From positions 364,052-428,051 of the forward strand of contig NZ_QHKS01000003.1 in NCBI RefSeq assembly GCF_003353175.1: a DNA stretch of 64,000 nt, written 5' to 3'. A model generated the notes under the pieces. That model was not told the origin of the DNA. It saw only the letters and a program-made list of their open reading frames with translations, and did no database searches. Numbering within the stretch: position 1 is the first letter of the stretch; each line of letters opens with the position of its first letter. The translations under genes and the position numbers were made by a program. This document shows, piece after piece, positions 9,183-18,708 of the stretch. This DNA is from Paraburkholderia lacunae (GTDB lineage Bacteria > Pseudomonadota > Gammaproteobacteria > Burkholderiales > Burkholderiaceae).

Positions 9183-10784
9183 ATGACCCATTCGACCCTC
9201 ACGCCTGAAGCGCCGCAAGACAGCTTGCCTCTCGACAGCCGGCTTCCGGATGGCCGGCCTCATGAGAGCCCGTCTCCGGATGGCCGTCCCCCGGAAGGCC
9301 TTCCCCCGGAAGGCCGGCGCCCAGAAGGCCGGCCCCCAGAAAGCCGCCCTCTCTATATCCAACTGGCCGATCAATACCGTCGCGCGATCGACACCGGCGT
9401 GCTGCGACCGGGCGACCGCATGCCGTCGATGCGCGCGTTCATGCAGCGCCACGGCGTGAGCCTGTCGACGGCGACCGAGAGCTATCGCGCGCTGGAACGC
9501 GCCGCGTTGATCGACGCCCGTCCGCGCGCCGGTTATTTCGTGCGCGCTCCTCTGACGGCGGCCTTGCCCGCGGCGAGCGAGCCCGACCTCGCGGTCGCGC
9601 CAGGCGGCGCGCAGTTCGTCGGCATCCACTCGGCCATTTCAGCGATCGTGTCGAAATTCCAGCGCTATCCCGACGCGCTGAATCTGGGTGGGGCCACCGC
9701 TTCCCCCGATCTCTACCCCACCGACGCGTTGCAGAAAGCCGCATTGCGCGCATTACGCCGCCGCCCGACCTTGCTCACCGCCGCCGGCCACGACCAGGGC
9801 GATCCGGCATTGCGCGCGATCATCGCGCGCCGGGCGCTCGACGCCGGCATCCAGATCGGCGCCGACGCTGTGATCATGACCCACGGCGGCATCGAAGCAG
9901 TGAACCTCGCGTTGCGCGCGGTGACCCAACCCGGCGACACGGTCGCGGTCGAATCGCCATGCTTTTTCGGCTTGTTGCAGGCACTGGAGAGCCTCGGCCT
10001 GCGCGCGCTGGAAATTCCGGCGAGTCCGTCCACGGGCCTCGCGGTCGAGGCCCTGGCGTTCGCGCTGCAAACGCATCCCGACATCAAGGCCGTGGTGGTC
10101 GTGCCGAATCTGCAAAACCCGCTCGGCAGCGTGATGCCCGAGGCGCACAAGGCACGGCTCGTCGAACTGTGCGCGCGCGCCCGCATCCCGCTGATCGAGG
10201 ACGACCCCTACCGCGAACTCGCCGACGCCGCGCAGCCGCCCAAAGCGTTGAAGGCGTGGGACACCGACGGCACGGTGATCCACTGCACATCGTTCAACAA
10301 GACGCTCGCGCCTGGCATGCGCGTCGGCTGGATCAACGGCGGACGCTGGCATCCGCGTATCGGCATGCTGAAGTTCGCGCAGTCGCGGCACAACGAGCAG
10401 TTGTCGCAAGTGGTGCTCGCCGAGTTTCTCGAAACGAACGCGTATGAGCGGCATCTGCGGCGCTTGCGCGACCGTCTGCGGATCCAGCGCGAACGAATGG
10501 CCGCCGCTATCGCCGCATCGTTTCCGGAAGGAACGCGCTTTACACCGCCGTGCGGCGGGATGTTTTTCTGGATCGAGTTGCCGCGCAATGTATCTTCCGC
10601 GAGTTTTTTCGATGCCGCTCTGGACGAAGGCATACGCGTGATGCCGGGGACGGTGTTCTCGAACGCGGGGCGCTTCGATCATTTCATTCGCTTGAGTTCT
10701 CCGAGCGCGGATCTCGATCTCGCGGACGAAGCGGTGCGCAGGCTTGGGCGTCTGGCGGCGCGGATGGTGGTGCATGCAAGCTGA
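9183..10784 (+). CDS. MocR-like regulator: GntR HTH fused to PLP aminotransferase fold
   Basis: A 533-residue protein. After an N-terminal low-complexity stretch of Pro-Glu/Asp-Gly-Arg repeats (about residues 20-57) comes a GntR-type winged helix (PLYIQLADQYRRAIDTG, GDRMPSMRAFMQRHGVS, RPRAGYFV; about 58-125). From about residue 160 to the end there is a fold-type I aminotransferase domain. The PLP-binding lysine is in SFNKTLAPGMRVGW (about residue 373). MocR proteins sense an amino-acid-like or PLP-linked effector and control adjacent genes. The start at 9183 (MTHSTLTPEA) was preferred; an upstream in-frame ATG at 9003 would overlap the divergent gene. Confidence 0.87.
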   Translation: MTHSTLTPEAPQDSLPLDSRLPDGRPHESPSPDGRPPEGLPPEGRRPEGRPPESRPLYIQLADQYRRAIDTGVLRPGDRMPSMRAFMQRHGVSLSTATESYRALERAALIDARPRAGYFVRAPLTAALPAASEPDLAVAPGGAQFVGIHSAISAIVSKFQRYPDALNLGGATASPDLYPTDALQKAALRALRRRPTLLTAAGHDQGDPALRAIIARRALDAGIQIGADAVIMTHGGIEAVNLALRAVTQPGDTVAVESPCFFGLLQALESLGLRALEIPASPSTGLAVEALAFALQTHPDIKAVVVVPNLQNPLGSVMPEAHKARLVELCARARIPLIEDDPYRELADAAQPPKALKAWDTDGTVIHCTSFNKTLAPGMRVGWINGGRWHPRIGMLKFAQSRHNEQLSQVVLAEFLETNAYERHLRRLRDRLRIQRERMAAAIAASFPEGTRFTPPCGGMFFWIELPRNVSSASFFDAALDEGIRVMPGTVFSNAGRFDHFIRLSSPSADLDLADEAVRRLGRLAARMVVHAS

Positions 10785-10976
10785 TCCGATCGGCCAGCCG
10801 GCGCGGCGCCCGCGCATGCGCGAACGCCATACCGGTTATCATTTCCTGCTATGCGTGCGCGGCATGCAACGCATGTTTGAGCAGCCTGAAGCCCGGGGAC
10901 TTTCCCGCGACCCGTCAGCGTCGAGCGCGGATGCCAGGTCCCCAGCCCAACGAATTGAATCGAAGAAGGTAACCCC

Positions 10977-11279
10977 GTGATCCGACATATTGTGATGTGG
11001 AAGCTCAAAGAAACCGCCGAGGGTGCAACCCGTGCGGAAAATGCTCTGAAGCTGAAAGAAAAGCTGGAAGGCTGCCGCGACATCGTGCCGGGCATTCTGA
11101 AGCTCGAAGTCGGCATCGCGCAGCCGGGGCTGGAGTCGACCTACGACATCGTGCTGGTCTCCGATTTCGCCGACAAGGCCGCGCTCGACGCGTACCAGGT
11201 TCATCCGCAGCACGAAGCGCTCAAGGGCTTTACCGGTGCCGTGCGTGAAGCGCGCCAGTGTGTCGATTACGAAATCTGA
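10977..11279 (+). CDS. Dabb family stress-responsive alpha/beta-barrel protein
   Basis: A 100-residue protein starting at a GTG with the purine-rich GAAGG about 8 bp upstream. The N-terminus MIRHIVMWKLKE, the middle DIVLVSDFADKAALDAYQVHP and the end FTGAVREARQCVDYEI are the standard Dabb (dimeric A/B barrel) pattern. Family members are small ferredoxin-like dimers seen in stress-induced or ring-cleavage/cyclase contexts; the substrate is unknown. It is 10 bp upstream of the PaaI thioesterase, which suggests translation from one mRNA. Confidence 0.88.
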   Translation: MIRHIVMWKLKETAEGATRAENALKLKEKLEGCRDIVPGILKLEVGIAQPGLESTYDIVLVSDFADKAALDAYQVHPQHEALKGFTGAVREARQCVDYEI

Positions 11280-11289
11280 AAGTAGCGCA

Positions 11290-11775
11290 ATGACCGATTC
11301 GTCCTCATCCAAAGCGAACCGCGCGGCGCTGCCCGAGAGCCCGTTTGTCGACCGGCTCGGCGCGCAGCTCGTCTCGGCTGCCGACGGCGTCAGCGAAGTC
11401 GTGCTGCCGTTGCAGCCGGATCACATGAACACGTGGGACGTCGCCCACGGCGGCGTCACGATGACGCTGGCCGATGTCGCGCTCGCGATGGCCGCGCGCA
11501 GTCTGGCCGGCGACGGCGTCGGCGTGGTCACCGTCGAGATGAAGGTCAACTTCATGCAGCCGGGGCGCGGCGAGTTGCGCGCCAGCGGCCGCGTGCTGCA
11601 CCGCTCCACCACGATGGCCTATTGCGAAGGCGAGATCCGCGACAGCGAAGGTCACTTCGTCGCCAAAGCGCTCGGCACCTTCAAATACATGCGGCGCCTC
11701 GCCGTGGGCCGCGACGTGACGCGGCAGCGTCTGCGCAGCGATCCTTCCGCCAAACCCGGACCAAGCGACGGCTGA
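11290..11775 (+). CDS. PaaI-family hot-dog thioesterase
   Basis: A 161-residue hot-dog fold protein that probably hydrolyses an acyl- or aryl-CoA. The diagnostic region is HMNTWDVAHGGVTMTLADVALAMAAR, where HGG(V) and the following helix form the active site, followed by VTVEMKVNFMQPGRGELRASG and the closing AKALGTFKY strand. The start at 11290 (MTDSSSS) follows the Dabb gene closely. The substrate is unknown; nearby acyl-CoA genes make a CoA-ester housekeeping role plausible. Confidence 0.87.
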   Translation: MTDSSSSKANRAALPESPFVDRLGAQLVSAADGVSEVVLPLQPDHMNTWDVAHGGVTMTLADVALAMAARSLAGDGVGVVTVEMKVNFMQPGRGELRASGRVLHRSTTMAYCEGEIRDSEGHFVAKALGTFKYMRRLAVGRDVTRQRLRSDPSAKPGPSDG

Positions 11776-11910
11776 CCCTTCGACGATGGCGCGTATCGGG
11801 AACCGCGCGCGCCGTCAGTGCCTTCGCAAACGTTGTTCGCATCATTCGCCGTTCGCATCATCCGCGCTGTTCACAACATCGCACAACATCGAACCATGGA
11901 GACGATCGTC

Positions 11911-12909
11911 ATGCCCCAGATCAACCGTCAACTCGTGCTCGCTTCGCGTCCGCAAGGCGCGGTCACGCCCGATAACTTCAAGCTCGTCGAAACGCCGCTC
12001 GCGCCGCTTGCCGATGGCGAATTCCGCGTGCGCAATCATTTCCTGTCACTCGATCCGTACATGCGCGGCCGGATGAACGACAGCAAGTCGTACGCGGCGC
12101 CGCAGCCGCTGAACGAAGTGATGATCGGCGGCACGGTGGGCGAAGTGGTCGAGTCGAACAATCCGAAGTTCGCAGTCGGCGACAAGGTCGTCGCGATGTT
12201 CGGCTGGCAGGAGTACGGCACCTCGAACGGGGCGGGCGTGCAGAAAGTCGACGACACGCACGTGCCGCTGTCGGCGTATCTCGGTCCGGTCGGCATGCCG
12301 GGCGTCACCGCGTGGTACGGGCTGAACAGAATCATCGCGGCGAAGGCGGGCGAGACGGTGGTGATCAGCGCGGCGAGCGGCGCCGTGGGCAGCGTGGTCG
12401 GGCAACTGGCGAAGCTGGCCGGCGCGCGTGCGGTTGGTATTGCGGGCGGCGCGGACAAGTGCCGCTACGTGGTCGAGACGCTCGGCTTCGATGCCTGCGT
12501 CGATTACAAGGCCGGCAATCTGTATAAGGATCTGAAGGCGGTGACGCCGGACGGCGTCGACGGCTACTTCGAGAACGTCGGCGGCGAAGTACTCGATGTG
12601 ACCCTCGCGCGCATGAACGCGTTCGGCCGCATCGCGCTGTGCGGGTTTATCGCCGGTTACGACGGCCAGCCGATGCCGCTCAAGCAACCGTCGCTGATGC
12701 TCACGCAGCGTCTGCTGGTGCAAGGCTTCATCGTCAGCGAGCACATGGACGTGTGGCCGGAAGCGCTCAGGCAACTCGGCACGCTGGTCGCGCAGAAGAA
12801 GCTGCAGTATCGCGAGACCATCGCGCAAGGGCTCGACCAGGCGCCGGAGGCGTTCATCGGTCTGCTCAAGGGCAAGAACTTCGGCAAGCAGCTCGTCAAG
12901 CTGATCTGA
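11911..12909 (+). CDS. NADP-dependent medium-chain oxidoreductase (CurA/LTB4DH-like)
   Basis: A 332-residue zinc-free MDR reductase that probably reduces the C=C bond of an enone with NADPH. It opens with INRQLVLASRPQG and contains the LTB4DH-family hallmarks VRNHFLSLDPYMRGRM, GMPGVTAWYGL and the Rossmann block VISAASGAVGSVVGQLAKLAGARAVG in two parts, then GYFENVGGEVLD and ALCGFIAGYD. The start at 11911 (MPQINRQ) has GGAGA 8 bp upstream; an in-frame ATG at 11896 is the alternative. It is 46 bp upstream of the SDR gene. Confidence 0.88.
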   Translation: MPQINRQLVLASRPQGAVTPDNFKLVETPLAPLADGEFRVRNHFLSLDPYMRGRMNDSKSYAAPQPLNEVMIGGTVGEVVESNNPKFAVGDKVVAMFGWQEYGTSNGAGVQKVDDTHVPLSAYLGPVGMPGVTAWYGLNRIIAAKAGETVVISAASGAVGSVVGQLAKLAGARAVGIAGGADKCRYVVETLGFDACVDYKAGNLYKDLKAVTPDGVDGYFENVGGEVLDVTLARMNAFGRIALCGFIAGYDGQPMPLKQPSLMLTQRLLVQGFIVSEHMDVWPEALRQLGTLVAQKKLQYRETIAQGLDQAPEAFIGLLKGKNFGKQLVKLI

Positions 12910-12955
12910 TCGATCTGAACCCGGCTGTCAAAGAGCTCAACCCAGGAGGTACACG

Positions 12956-13834
12956 ATGTTCGAATTCGAAGGCAAGGTGGCGGTGATCACCGGTGCGGCG
13001 AGCGGCTTCGGCCGCGCGTTCGCGGAGAAGGGCGCGTCGCTCGGCATGAAGCTCGTGCTGGCCGACGTCGATCCCGCCGCGCTCGCGCAAACCGTCGACG
13101 CATTGCGCGCCGGCGGCGCCGAAGTGCTCGGCGTGCCCACCGACGTTTCCAGCGCCGCCCAGGTCGAAGCGCTCGCGCAAGCGGCGCTCGACGCCTTCGG
13201 CAAGGTTCATCTGCTGTTCAACAACGCGGGCGTGGGTTCGGGCGGCTTCCTGTGGGAAAGCTCGGCGAACGACTGGGCATGGGTGTTCGGCGTCAACGTG
13301 ATGGGCGTCGCGCACGGTGTGCGCGTCTTCACCCCGATCATGCTGCGGCAGAACGAGCCGGCGCATATCGTCAATACGGCGTCAGTGGCGGGCTTGCTGT
13401 CGCCGCCCGCGATGGGCATTTACAACGCGTCGAAGCACGCGGTCGTGTCGCTCACCGAGACTCTCTATCACGACCTGCAATTGGCACAAGCCGCGGGCGG
13501 CGAGGTCGGCTGTTCGCTGCTGTGTCCGGCCTTCGTGCCGACCGGCATCGCCAACGCGGAACGCGCGCGGCCCGAGGCGCTGCGCAACGACACGGGGCCG
13601 ACGCGCTCGCAAATCGCCGCCGGCAAGCAGCTGCAACGCGCGGTGCAGTCCGGCAAGCTGACGGCGGCCGATGTCGCGGCGCTCACGTTCGAGGCGATCA
13701 GGACGCGGCGTTTCTACGTCGTCACGCATCCAGGCATCATGGAGACGGTGAAGCTGCGCCACGACGACATCGAACAGCAGCGCAATCCCACTGATCCCTT
13801 GTCGCTGAAGCCCGAGGTAAAGAGCGCAAGCTAG
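12956..13834 (+). CDS. Short-chain dehydrogenase/reductase (SDR)
   Basis: A 292-residue classical SDR. It has the cofactor motif TGAASGFGRAFAEKGA near the N-terminus, NNAG in the fourth strand, the catalytic serine in NTASVAGLLSPP and the Tyr156-x3-Lys160 pair in YNASKHAVVS. A very good Shine-Dalgarno (AGGAGG) precedes the ATG. The substrate cannot be inferred; neighbours are the MDR reductase upstream and an alpha/beta hydrolase downstream, so a small catabolic unit for an alcohol or ester is possible. Confidence 0.9.
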   Translation: MFEFEGKVAVITGAASGFGRAFAEKGASLGMKLVLADVDPAALAQTVDALRAGGAEVLGVPTDVSSAAQVEALAQAALDAFGKVHLLFNNAGVGSGGFLWESSANDWAWVFGVNVMGVAHGVRVFTPIMLRQNEPAHIVNTASVAGLLSPPAMGIYNASKHAVVSLTETLYHDLQLAQAAGGEVGCSLLCPAFVPTGIANAERARPEALRNDTGPTRSQIAAGKQLQRAVQSGKLTAADVAALTFEAIRTRRFYVVTHPGIMETVKLRHDDIEQQRNPTDPLSLKPEVKSAS

Positions 13835-13900
13835 GCGCTCATGGCATCATACGGCGCTCGTTCCGCTCACCCTCGGCGCACCCGCGCCACTTGACGCACA

Positions 13901-14875
13901 ATGCCGCTGAATCCGAAGCTCGAGCAGGTGCTCGACATGATCGCGCGCGCGAGGCGCGCGCCGTATCACGAACTGACCGCGCAACAGGCGCGCGCATCCT
14001 ACGAGAAAAGCGCGCCGATTCTGGAGATCGCGAGCGCGCCGATGTTCGCGCTCGAGGATCTGCAACTCCCCACGCGCGACGGCGCGGCACTTCGCGCGCG
14101 CCTTTATCAACCTGTCGAGCCGAGCTGGGCTGAGCCTGCGCCCGCGCTGGTCTATTTTCACGGCGGCGGCTTCACGGTCGGCAGCGTCGATACGCACGAT
14201 GCGCTGTGCCGGATGTTCGCGCGCGATGGCCGCTGCGCGGTGCTGTCGGTCGATTACCGGCTCGCACCCGAGTACAAATTCCCCACTGCCGTCGACGATG
14301 CATTCGACGCACTGGCCTGGCTGCACGCGCACGCCGCGGAGTACGGCGTGGATGCCGGACGGCTCGCGGTTGGCGGCGATAGCGCGGGCGGCACGCTGGC
14401 AATGGTGTGCGCGGTGCTGGCGCGCGACGCCGGCATCGAGCTCGCGCTGCAATTGCTGATCTATCCAGGCACGACCGGTTATCAGCAGACCGATTCCCAC
14501 TCGCGTCTGGCCGACGGCTTTTTGCTGTCGGGCGATACGATCCAGTGGTTTTTCGAGCAATACGTCCGGGATGCCGGCGATCGCGACGACTGGCGTTTCG
14601 CGCCGCTCGACGGCAAGCGCGGTGCGCCCGATTTCAGCGGCCTCGCGCCGGCCTGGATCGCGACCGCCGAATACGATCCCTTGAGCGACGAAGGCGATGC
14701 ATACGCGGAAAAGCTGCGTGCGGCGGGCAACGAGGTCACGCTAAAACGCTATCCGGGCATGATTCACGAGTTCTTCAAGATGGGCGGCTTCGTGCCCGAG
14801 GTCGCGCAGGCTCATGCGCAAGCCGCGGCGGCCTTGCGCGCGGCGTTCGGCGTCGAAGCGTTCGATATCGGGTAA
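13901..14875 (+). CDS. Alpha/beta hydrolase, HSL-type lipase/esterase
   Basis: A 324-residue serine esterase of the hormone-sensitive-lipase family. The oxyanion motif YFHGGGFTVGS (His87), the nucleophile elbow GGDSAGG (Ser161), Asp259 in AEYDPLSDEG and His289 in GMIHEFF make the catalytic set. There is no signal peptide, so it is cytoplasmic. It probably hydrolyses short-chain esters; the natural substrate is unknown. It is convergent with the NRDE gene, with only 13 bp between the stops. Confidence 0.93.
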   Translation: MPLNPKLEQVLDMIARARRAPYHELTAQQARASYEKSAPILEIASAPMFALEDLQLPTRDGAALRARLYQPVEPSWAEPAPALVYFHGGGFTVGSVDTHDALCRMFARDGRCAVLSVDYRLAPEYKFPTAVDDAFDALAWLHAHAAEYGVDAGRLAVGGDSAGGTLAMVCAVLARDAGIELALQLLIYPGTTGYQQTDSHSRLADGFLLSGDTIQWFFEQYVRDAGDRDDWRFAPLDGKRGAPDFSGLAPAWIATAEYDPLSDEGDAYAEKLRAAGNEVTLKRYPGMIHEFFKMGGFVPEVAQAHAQAAAALRAAFGVEAFDIG

Positions 14876-14888
14876 GGGCCGCGACGCT

Positions 14889-15731
14889 TCAGGCGATCGC
14901 GCGTTCGACGTCGAACGCGAAGCTGCGCTCGAAATCGCCGGGCCGCACGATCCGGTGCGAGCCGTTGTCGTCGCTGCGCTCGGCGACTGCCACGCCGATC
15001 ACGTCGCTGTGTACGAGCACCCGCAGCGCGGTGGTGCCGCGCGTGCCGTATTCCGGCGTTTCGATGAACGCCGCCGACAGCGCCCGTTCGCGTTCGAGCG
15101 GAATGCCGGTGGCCGGCAACTCGTCGTCGCGGGCGAGGCGCGGATCGCGCAGCAGATCGATCAGGCGTTCGAGCGGTGGCGTCGGATCGCGTGCGAGCAG
15201 GGCGGCCAATTCCGCGCGTTTGTTGACCAGCTTCGGCCACGCGGTGTCGAGCACCGCGTTCGAGATGCCGTGCGTGCCGGGCGCAAGCAGCGTCGGCGCG
15301 GTGTCCGAGCGATTGCAATACCAGCCGAGTTCGCGGCGCGTCCAGTCGCCGACGAGCAGGTTGAAGCCGTTGTAGATGTCGCCGGTTTGCGCGACCTGTT
15401 GCAGGTAGTCGAGCGGCGTGACGTGAGTTCCGTTGTTCCCGTTGGTGGGGCCGATGAGCCAGTCGCTGACGAGCGTGCCCCGGGTCGGCGCATCGGCGCG
15501 CATTTCATGCGGCGCGCGATAGTTGGTCAGCGCGGCGAAGCGGCCGTCGCGCGACATCCCCAGCCACGTGCCGCCGCCCACCAGATCGCGGCCGGCGAGC
15601 ACGGTGGGCGCGTCATGCCACCAGTTGATCGGTTCGGCGGTGCGGCGAAAGAATTCGTCGCGGTTTGCGGCGAGCGTGAAGAGCGGGCCGTCGGCCGCAT
15701 CGGGCCGCCAATCGAAGACGATCAGGCACAT
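14889..15731 (-). CDS. NRDE family protein (TANGO2-like)
   Basis: A 280-residue protein beginning MCLIVFDWRPDA, with the Cys at position 2 that could act as an N-terminal nucleophile after Met removal, and the family-naming segment AANRDEFFRRTAEP. Further family pieces are GRDLVGGGTWLGMSRDGRFAAL (split here) and GISNAVLDTAWPK. The family is found from bacteria to human TANGO2; its role in haem handling or in acyl-CoA/lipid metabolism is debated. It stands alone, 100 bp downstream of ygfZ with a long perfect palindrome between them. Confidence 0.9.
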   Translation of the reverse strand: MCLIVFDWRPDAADGPLFTLAANRDEFFRRTAEPINWWHDAPTVLAGRDLVGGGTWLGMSRDGRFAALTNYRAPHEMRADAPTRGTLVSDWLIGPTNGNNGTHVTPLDYLQQVAQTGDIYNGFNLLVGDWTRRELGWYCNRSDTAPTLLAPGTHGISNAVLDTAWPKLVNKRAELAALLARDPTPPLERLIDLLRDPRLARDDELPATGIPLERERALSAAFIETPEYGTRGTTALRVLVHSDVIGVAVAERSDDNGSHRIVRPGDFERSFAFDVERAIA

Positions 15732-15780
15732 CGGGGGGCGTCTCCCGGTGGGAATGGGGGAAGTACAAACGCCAAACGCG

Positions 15781-15818
15781 CGGGCTTAAGCGCCGCGAAG
15801 CTGCGGCGCTTAAGCCCG
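15781..15818. repeat. Perfect 16-bp palindrome between ygfZ and the NRDE gene
   Basis: The arm cgggcttaagcgccgc (15781-15796) is followed by a 6-nt loop (gaagct) and its exact reverse complement (15803-15818). It starts 13 bp beyond the ygfZ stop in the reverse-strand reading direction. No T-run follows on the reverse strand, so it is not a classical intrinsic terminator. It may be an mRNA 3' end stabiliser or a repeated intergenic element. Confidence 0.8.
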
Positions 15819-15830
15819 GCAGACGGCAGG

Positions 15831-16937
15831 TCAAACCTCGGTCGGCAACCCATACGGCAGTTGCAGGAACCGCAACGCCGGGCCATCCGCCGCGCCCAGA
15901 TGCACCGAGCCGTTTTCCAGCGCCGCGAGCTTGATCTCCACCAGCAGATCGACGCCGCCCTCCGGTGCGCACGCCGCGTTCACGACCATCCCGCATGGCT
16001 GGCCCGGGTCGTCCGAGTGGAACAGTTCCGCGCCGGCCTTGACCGTGTCCAGTTCGCCCACCACGTTCGCGAGCGACGTGCGCCGCTTGATGGTGCCGCG
16101 ATACTGGCTGCGCGCCACGACTTCCTGACCCGGATAGCAGCCTTTGCGGAAGTTCACCGCGCCGAGCACGTCGAAATTGACCATTTGCGGCACGAACTGC
16201 TCGACCACCGGCTGCGTGATGCGCGGCTCGCCCGCGCGAATGTCGAGCCAATCCCACACCGCCGGCGAGACGCGCTTGAGCTTGCCATCGAGCGAAGGCA
16301 GGCGCGCCTCGATCGCGGCCTTCGGTCCGATCCACAGGTAACGCAGCCGGCCGAGCGCATCGGGCACGCGGATCAGCGAACCCGCCGCGCCGTCCACCTT
16401 CACGTGCACGCCGTCCGGCAGCGCGTCGAACACGCTGGAGAGCGCGCGGCGCACATCGCCCGCGAGGCCGACCACCGCCAACTCGCCGCTCGCATCCACG
16501 AGTTTGGCCTTGGCGCGCAGCACGAACATCGATAACCGCTTCTGCACTGCGGCCTGCACGTCTTTCGACACCAGCAGGCGGATCGTCTCGCCGCTGCGCC
16601 AGGTCAGAAACGATGCCAGCAAACGGCCCTTCGCCGAGCAGTAGCCGGCGAGCCGCGCATTGGCGGCGTCGAGATGCTGGGTGTCGTTCGTCAACTGGCC
16701 GTGCAGGAAGCTGGCCGCGTCGTCGCCGGTCACGTCGATCACGCCGAACTGCGTGAGCGGCATATAGGCGCCTTGCTGGACCACGGCGTCGAATTCATCG
16801 GAGGCCGGGCGCGGCAGCGTGGCAAGACCGGCAGGTGAAGAAGGAGCGGCGGCAGTGATGCCTGACGAAGTACCTGCAGGGGTGCCTGCGGGGGTGCCTG
16901 CGGGGGTGCCTGAACCAGTAGCGAGCGGTATGTTCAT
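15831..16937 (-). CDS. ygfZ: Folate-binding protein YgfZ (GcvT-like, iron-sulfur/tRNA-modification helper)
   Basis: A 368-residue protein of the YgfZ/COG0354 family, which uses folate to support assembly or repair of certain Fe-S enzymes such as MiaB. The diagnostic motif is RKGCYPGQEVVARSQYRG (K-G-C-Y-x-G-Q-E). The N-terminal half has the GcvT-like substrate domain (DVTGDDAASFLHGQLTNDT, GYCSAKGRLLASFL). Residues 10-25 are a low-complexity GTPAG repeat coded by a 12-bp tandem repeat (about 16868-16912), absent from most homologues and probably variable between strains. It is divergent from mltG, with only 51 bp between the two starts. Confidence 0.92.
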   Translation of the reverse strand: MNIPLATGSGTPAGTPAGTPAGTSSGITAAAPSSPAGLATLPRPASDEFDAVVQQGAYMPLTQFGVIDVTGDDAASFLHGQLTNDTQHLDAANARLAGYCSAKGRLLASFLTWRSGETIRLLVSKDVQAAVQKRLSMFVLRAKAKLVDASGELAVVGLAGDVRRALSSVFDALPDGVHVKVDGAAGSLIRVPDALGRLRYLWIGPKAAIEARLPSLDGKLKRVSPAVWDWLDIRAGEPRITQPVVEQFVPQMVNFDVLGAVNFRKGCYPGQEVVARSQYRGTIKRRTSLANVVGELDTVKAGAELFHSDDPGQPCGMVVNAACAPEGGVDLLVEIKLAALENGSVHLGAADGPALRFLQLPYGLPTEV

Positions 16938-16988
16938 GGATTCGGAGAACAGTCAATTCTGACTTTAGCTAAGGCAAACAAGTATTAT

Positions 16989-18026
16989 ATGAGCTTCACC
17001 CCAGCCACGTTTCGCATGTCCCTCCTGAAGAAATGTCTCGTCGCCGGCTCAATCGTCGTTGTGCTGGCCGCAGCCGCAATTGCCGGCGGATATCACTGGG
17101 CCAATAGCCCGCTCGATCTGACTCCTGCGCAACTCGACGTCACTGTCAAACCGCATAGCAGCCTGCGCAGCGTCACGCAGCAACTCAACCGCGGCGGCGT
17201 GCCGGTCGAGCCGGAACTGTTCGTCATCATGACGCGGCTGCTCGGGCTGCAAAGCGAGTTGAAGTCGGGCAACTACGAGTTCAAGACAGGTGTGACGCCC
17301 TATGAAGTGCTGCAAAAAATCGCCCGTGGCGACGTCAACGAATTCGTGGCGACGATTATCGAGGGTTGGACTTTCAAGCGCATGCGCGCCGAGCTGGACG
17401 CCAATCCGGCGCTCAAGCACGACACCGCCGGCATGAGCGACACCGATCTGATGAACGCGATCGGCGCGCCGGAAGCGGCGATCGGCAACGGCGAGGGGCT
17501 GTTTTTCCCCGACACGTATCTGTTCGACAAGAACACCAGCGATCTCGACGTGTACCGCCGCGCGTACCGGCTGATGCGCGTGCGTCTTGACGAAGCGTGG
17601 AGCGCCCGGGCGGCCGATCTGCCGTACAAGACGCCGTACGACGCGTTGACGATGGCATCGATCATCGAAAAGGAAACCGGCAAGAAGTCGGACCGGCCGA
17701 TGGTCGCGGCGGTGTTCGCGAACCGTCTGCGAGTGGGTATGCCCTTGCAAACCGACCCGACCGTGATCTACGGAATGGGCGAGAGCTACACCGGCCACAT
17801 CAGGAAGAAAGACCTGCAGACCGACACTCCCTACAATACCTACACCCGCATGGGCCTGCCGCCGACGCCCATCTCGCTGCCCGGTGTCGCGTCGCTGCAG
17901 GCGGCGCTGAACCCGGCGCAAAGCACCGCGCTGTACTTCGTATCGCGCGGCGACGGCAGCAGCATCTTTTCCGACACCCTCGGCGATCACAACAAGGCCG
18001 TGGACAAATACATTCGAGGGCAATAA
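16989..18026 (+). CDS. mltG: Endolytic murein transglycosylase MltG
   Basis: A 345-residue inner-membrane lytic transglycosylase that cuts nascent glycan strands. One N-terminal membrane helix ([19 protein letters not shown]) is followed by a LysM-like region ([28 protein letters not shown]) and the YceG catalytic domain with the catalytic glutamate in [16 protein letters not shown] and the closing [17 protein letters not shown] block. The second in-frame ATG at 17016 is an equally plausible start; neither has a clear Shine-Dalgarno. The stop overlaps the tmk ATG by one base (TAATG), so the two genes are translationally coupled. Confidence 0.93.
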   Translation: MSFTPATFRMSLLKKCLVAGSIVVVLAAAAIAGGYHWANSPLDLTPAQLDVTVKPHSSLRSVTQQLNRGGVPVEPELFVIMTRLLGLQSELKSGNYEFKTGVTPYEVLQKIARGDVNEFVATIIEGWTFKRMRAELDANPALKHDTAGMSDTDLMNAIGAPEAAIGNGEGLFFPDTYLFDKNTSDLDVYRRAYRLMRVRLDEAWSARAADLPYKTPYDALTMASIIEKETGKKSDRPMVAAVFANRLRVGMPLQTDPTVIYGMGESYTGHIRKKDLQTDTPYNTYTRMGLPPTPISLPGVASLQAALNPAQSTALYFVSRGDGSSIFSDTLGDHNKAVDKYIRGQ

Positions 18027-18646
18027 TGGCGCGGGGCAAATTCATCACGTTTGAGGGTATCGACGGCGCAGGCAAAACGACCCATCTCGCCTGGTTTCGC
18101 GAGCGCCTCGAACAGAAAGTCGCGGCAAGCGGCCGCTCGGTCGTCTTGACGCGCGAACCGGGCGGCACGCCGCTCGGCGAGCAGATCCGCGAGATCGTGC
18201 TGCATCAGAAAATGGACCTGGAAACCGAGGCGCTGCTGATGTTCGCGCTGCGCCGCCAGCATCTGGCGGATGTGATCGAGCCGGCTCTCGCGCGCGGCGA
18301 CTGGGTGCTGTCGGATCGCTTCACCGACGCGACTTTCGCCTATCAGGGCGGCGGCCGCGGCCTGCCGCGCGACAAGCTCGAAACACTGGAGCGCTGGGTG
18401 CAGGGCGGCTTTCAGCCGGATCTGACCGTGTTGTTCGACCTCGCGCCCGAGATCGCCAGCGAACGGCGCAGTGCGGCGCGCGACCCGGATCGTTTCGAGA
18501 GCGAATCGGCGGCGTTTTTTAACCGCACGCGCACGGAGTATCTGCGCCGCGCGGAAGAAGCGCCGTACCGGTTCGCTATCATCGACTCCTCGCAGAGCAT
18601 CGCCCGCATTCAGAAGCAACTTGAAGAATTGATTGCAACACTTTGA
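18026..18646 (+). CDS. tmk: Thymidylate kinase
   Basis: A 206-residue kinase that phosphorylates dTMP to dTDP. It has the P-loop [12 protein letters not shown] at the N-terminus, the DR(F/Y) region [15 protein letters not shown], the [15 protein letters not shown] nucleotide-binding block and a LID-type region [15 protein letters not shown]. The start overlaps the mltG stop. It is followed by holB; the mltG-tmk-holB order is conserved in many proteobacteria. Confidence 0.96.
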   Translation: MARGKFITFEGIDGAGKTTHLAWFRERLEQKVAASGRSVVLTREPGGTPLGEQIREIVLHQKMDLETEALLMFALRRQHLADVIEPALARGDWVLSDRFTDATFAYQGGGRGLPRDKLETLERWVQGGFQPDLTVLFDLAPEIASERRSAARDPDRFESESAAFFNRTRTEYLRRAEEAPYRFAIIDSSQSIARIQKQLEELIATL

Positions 18647-18708
18647 TTTTAAATTAATATAATTCTGCCTTGTAGCGGCGTTGATGGTTCGTGAGATTTC
18701 TCATCAAG

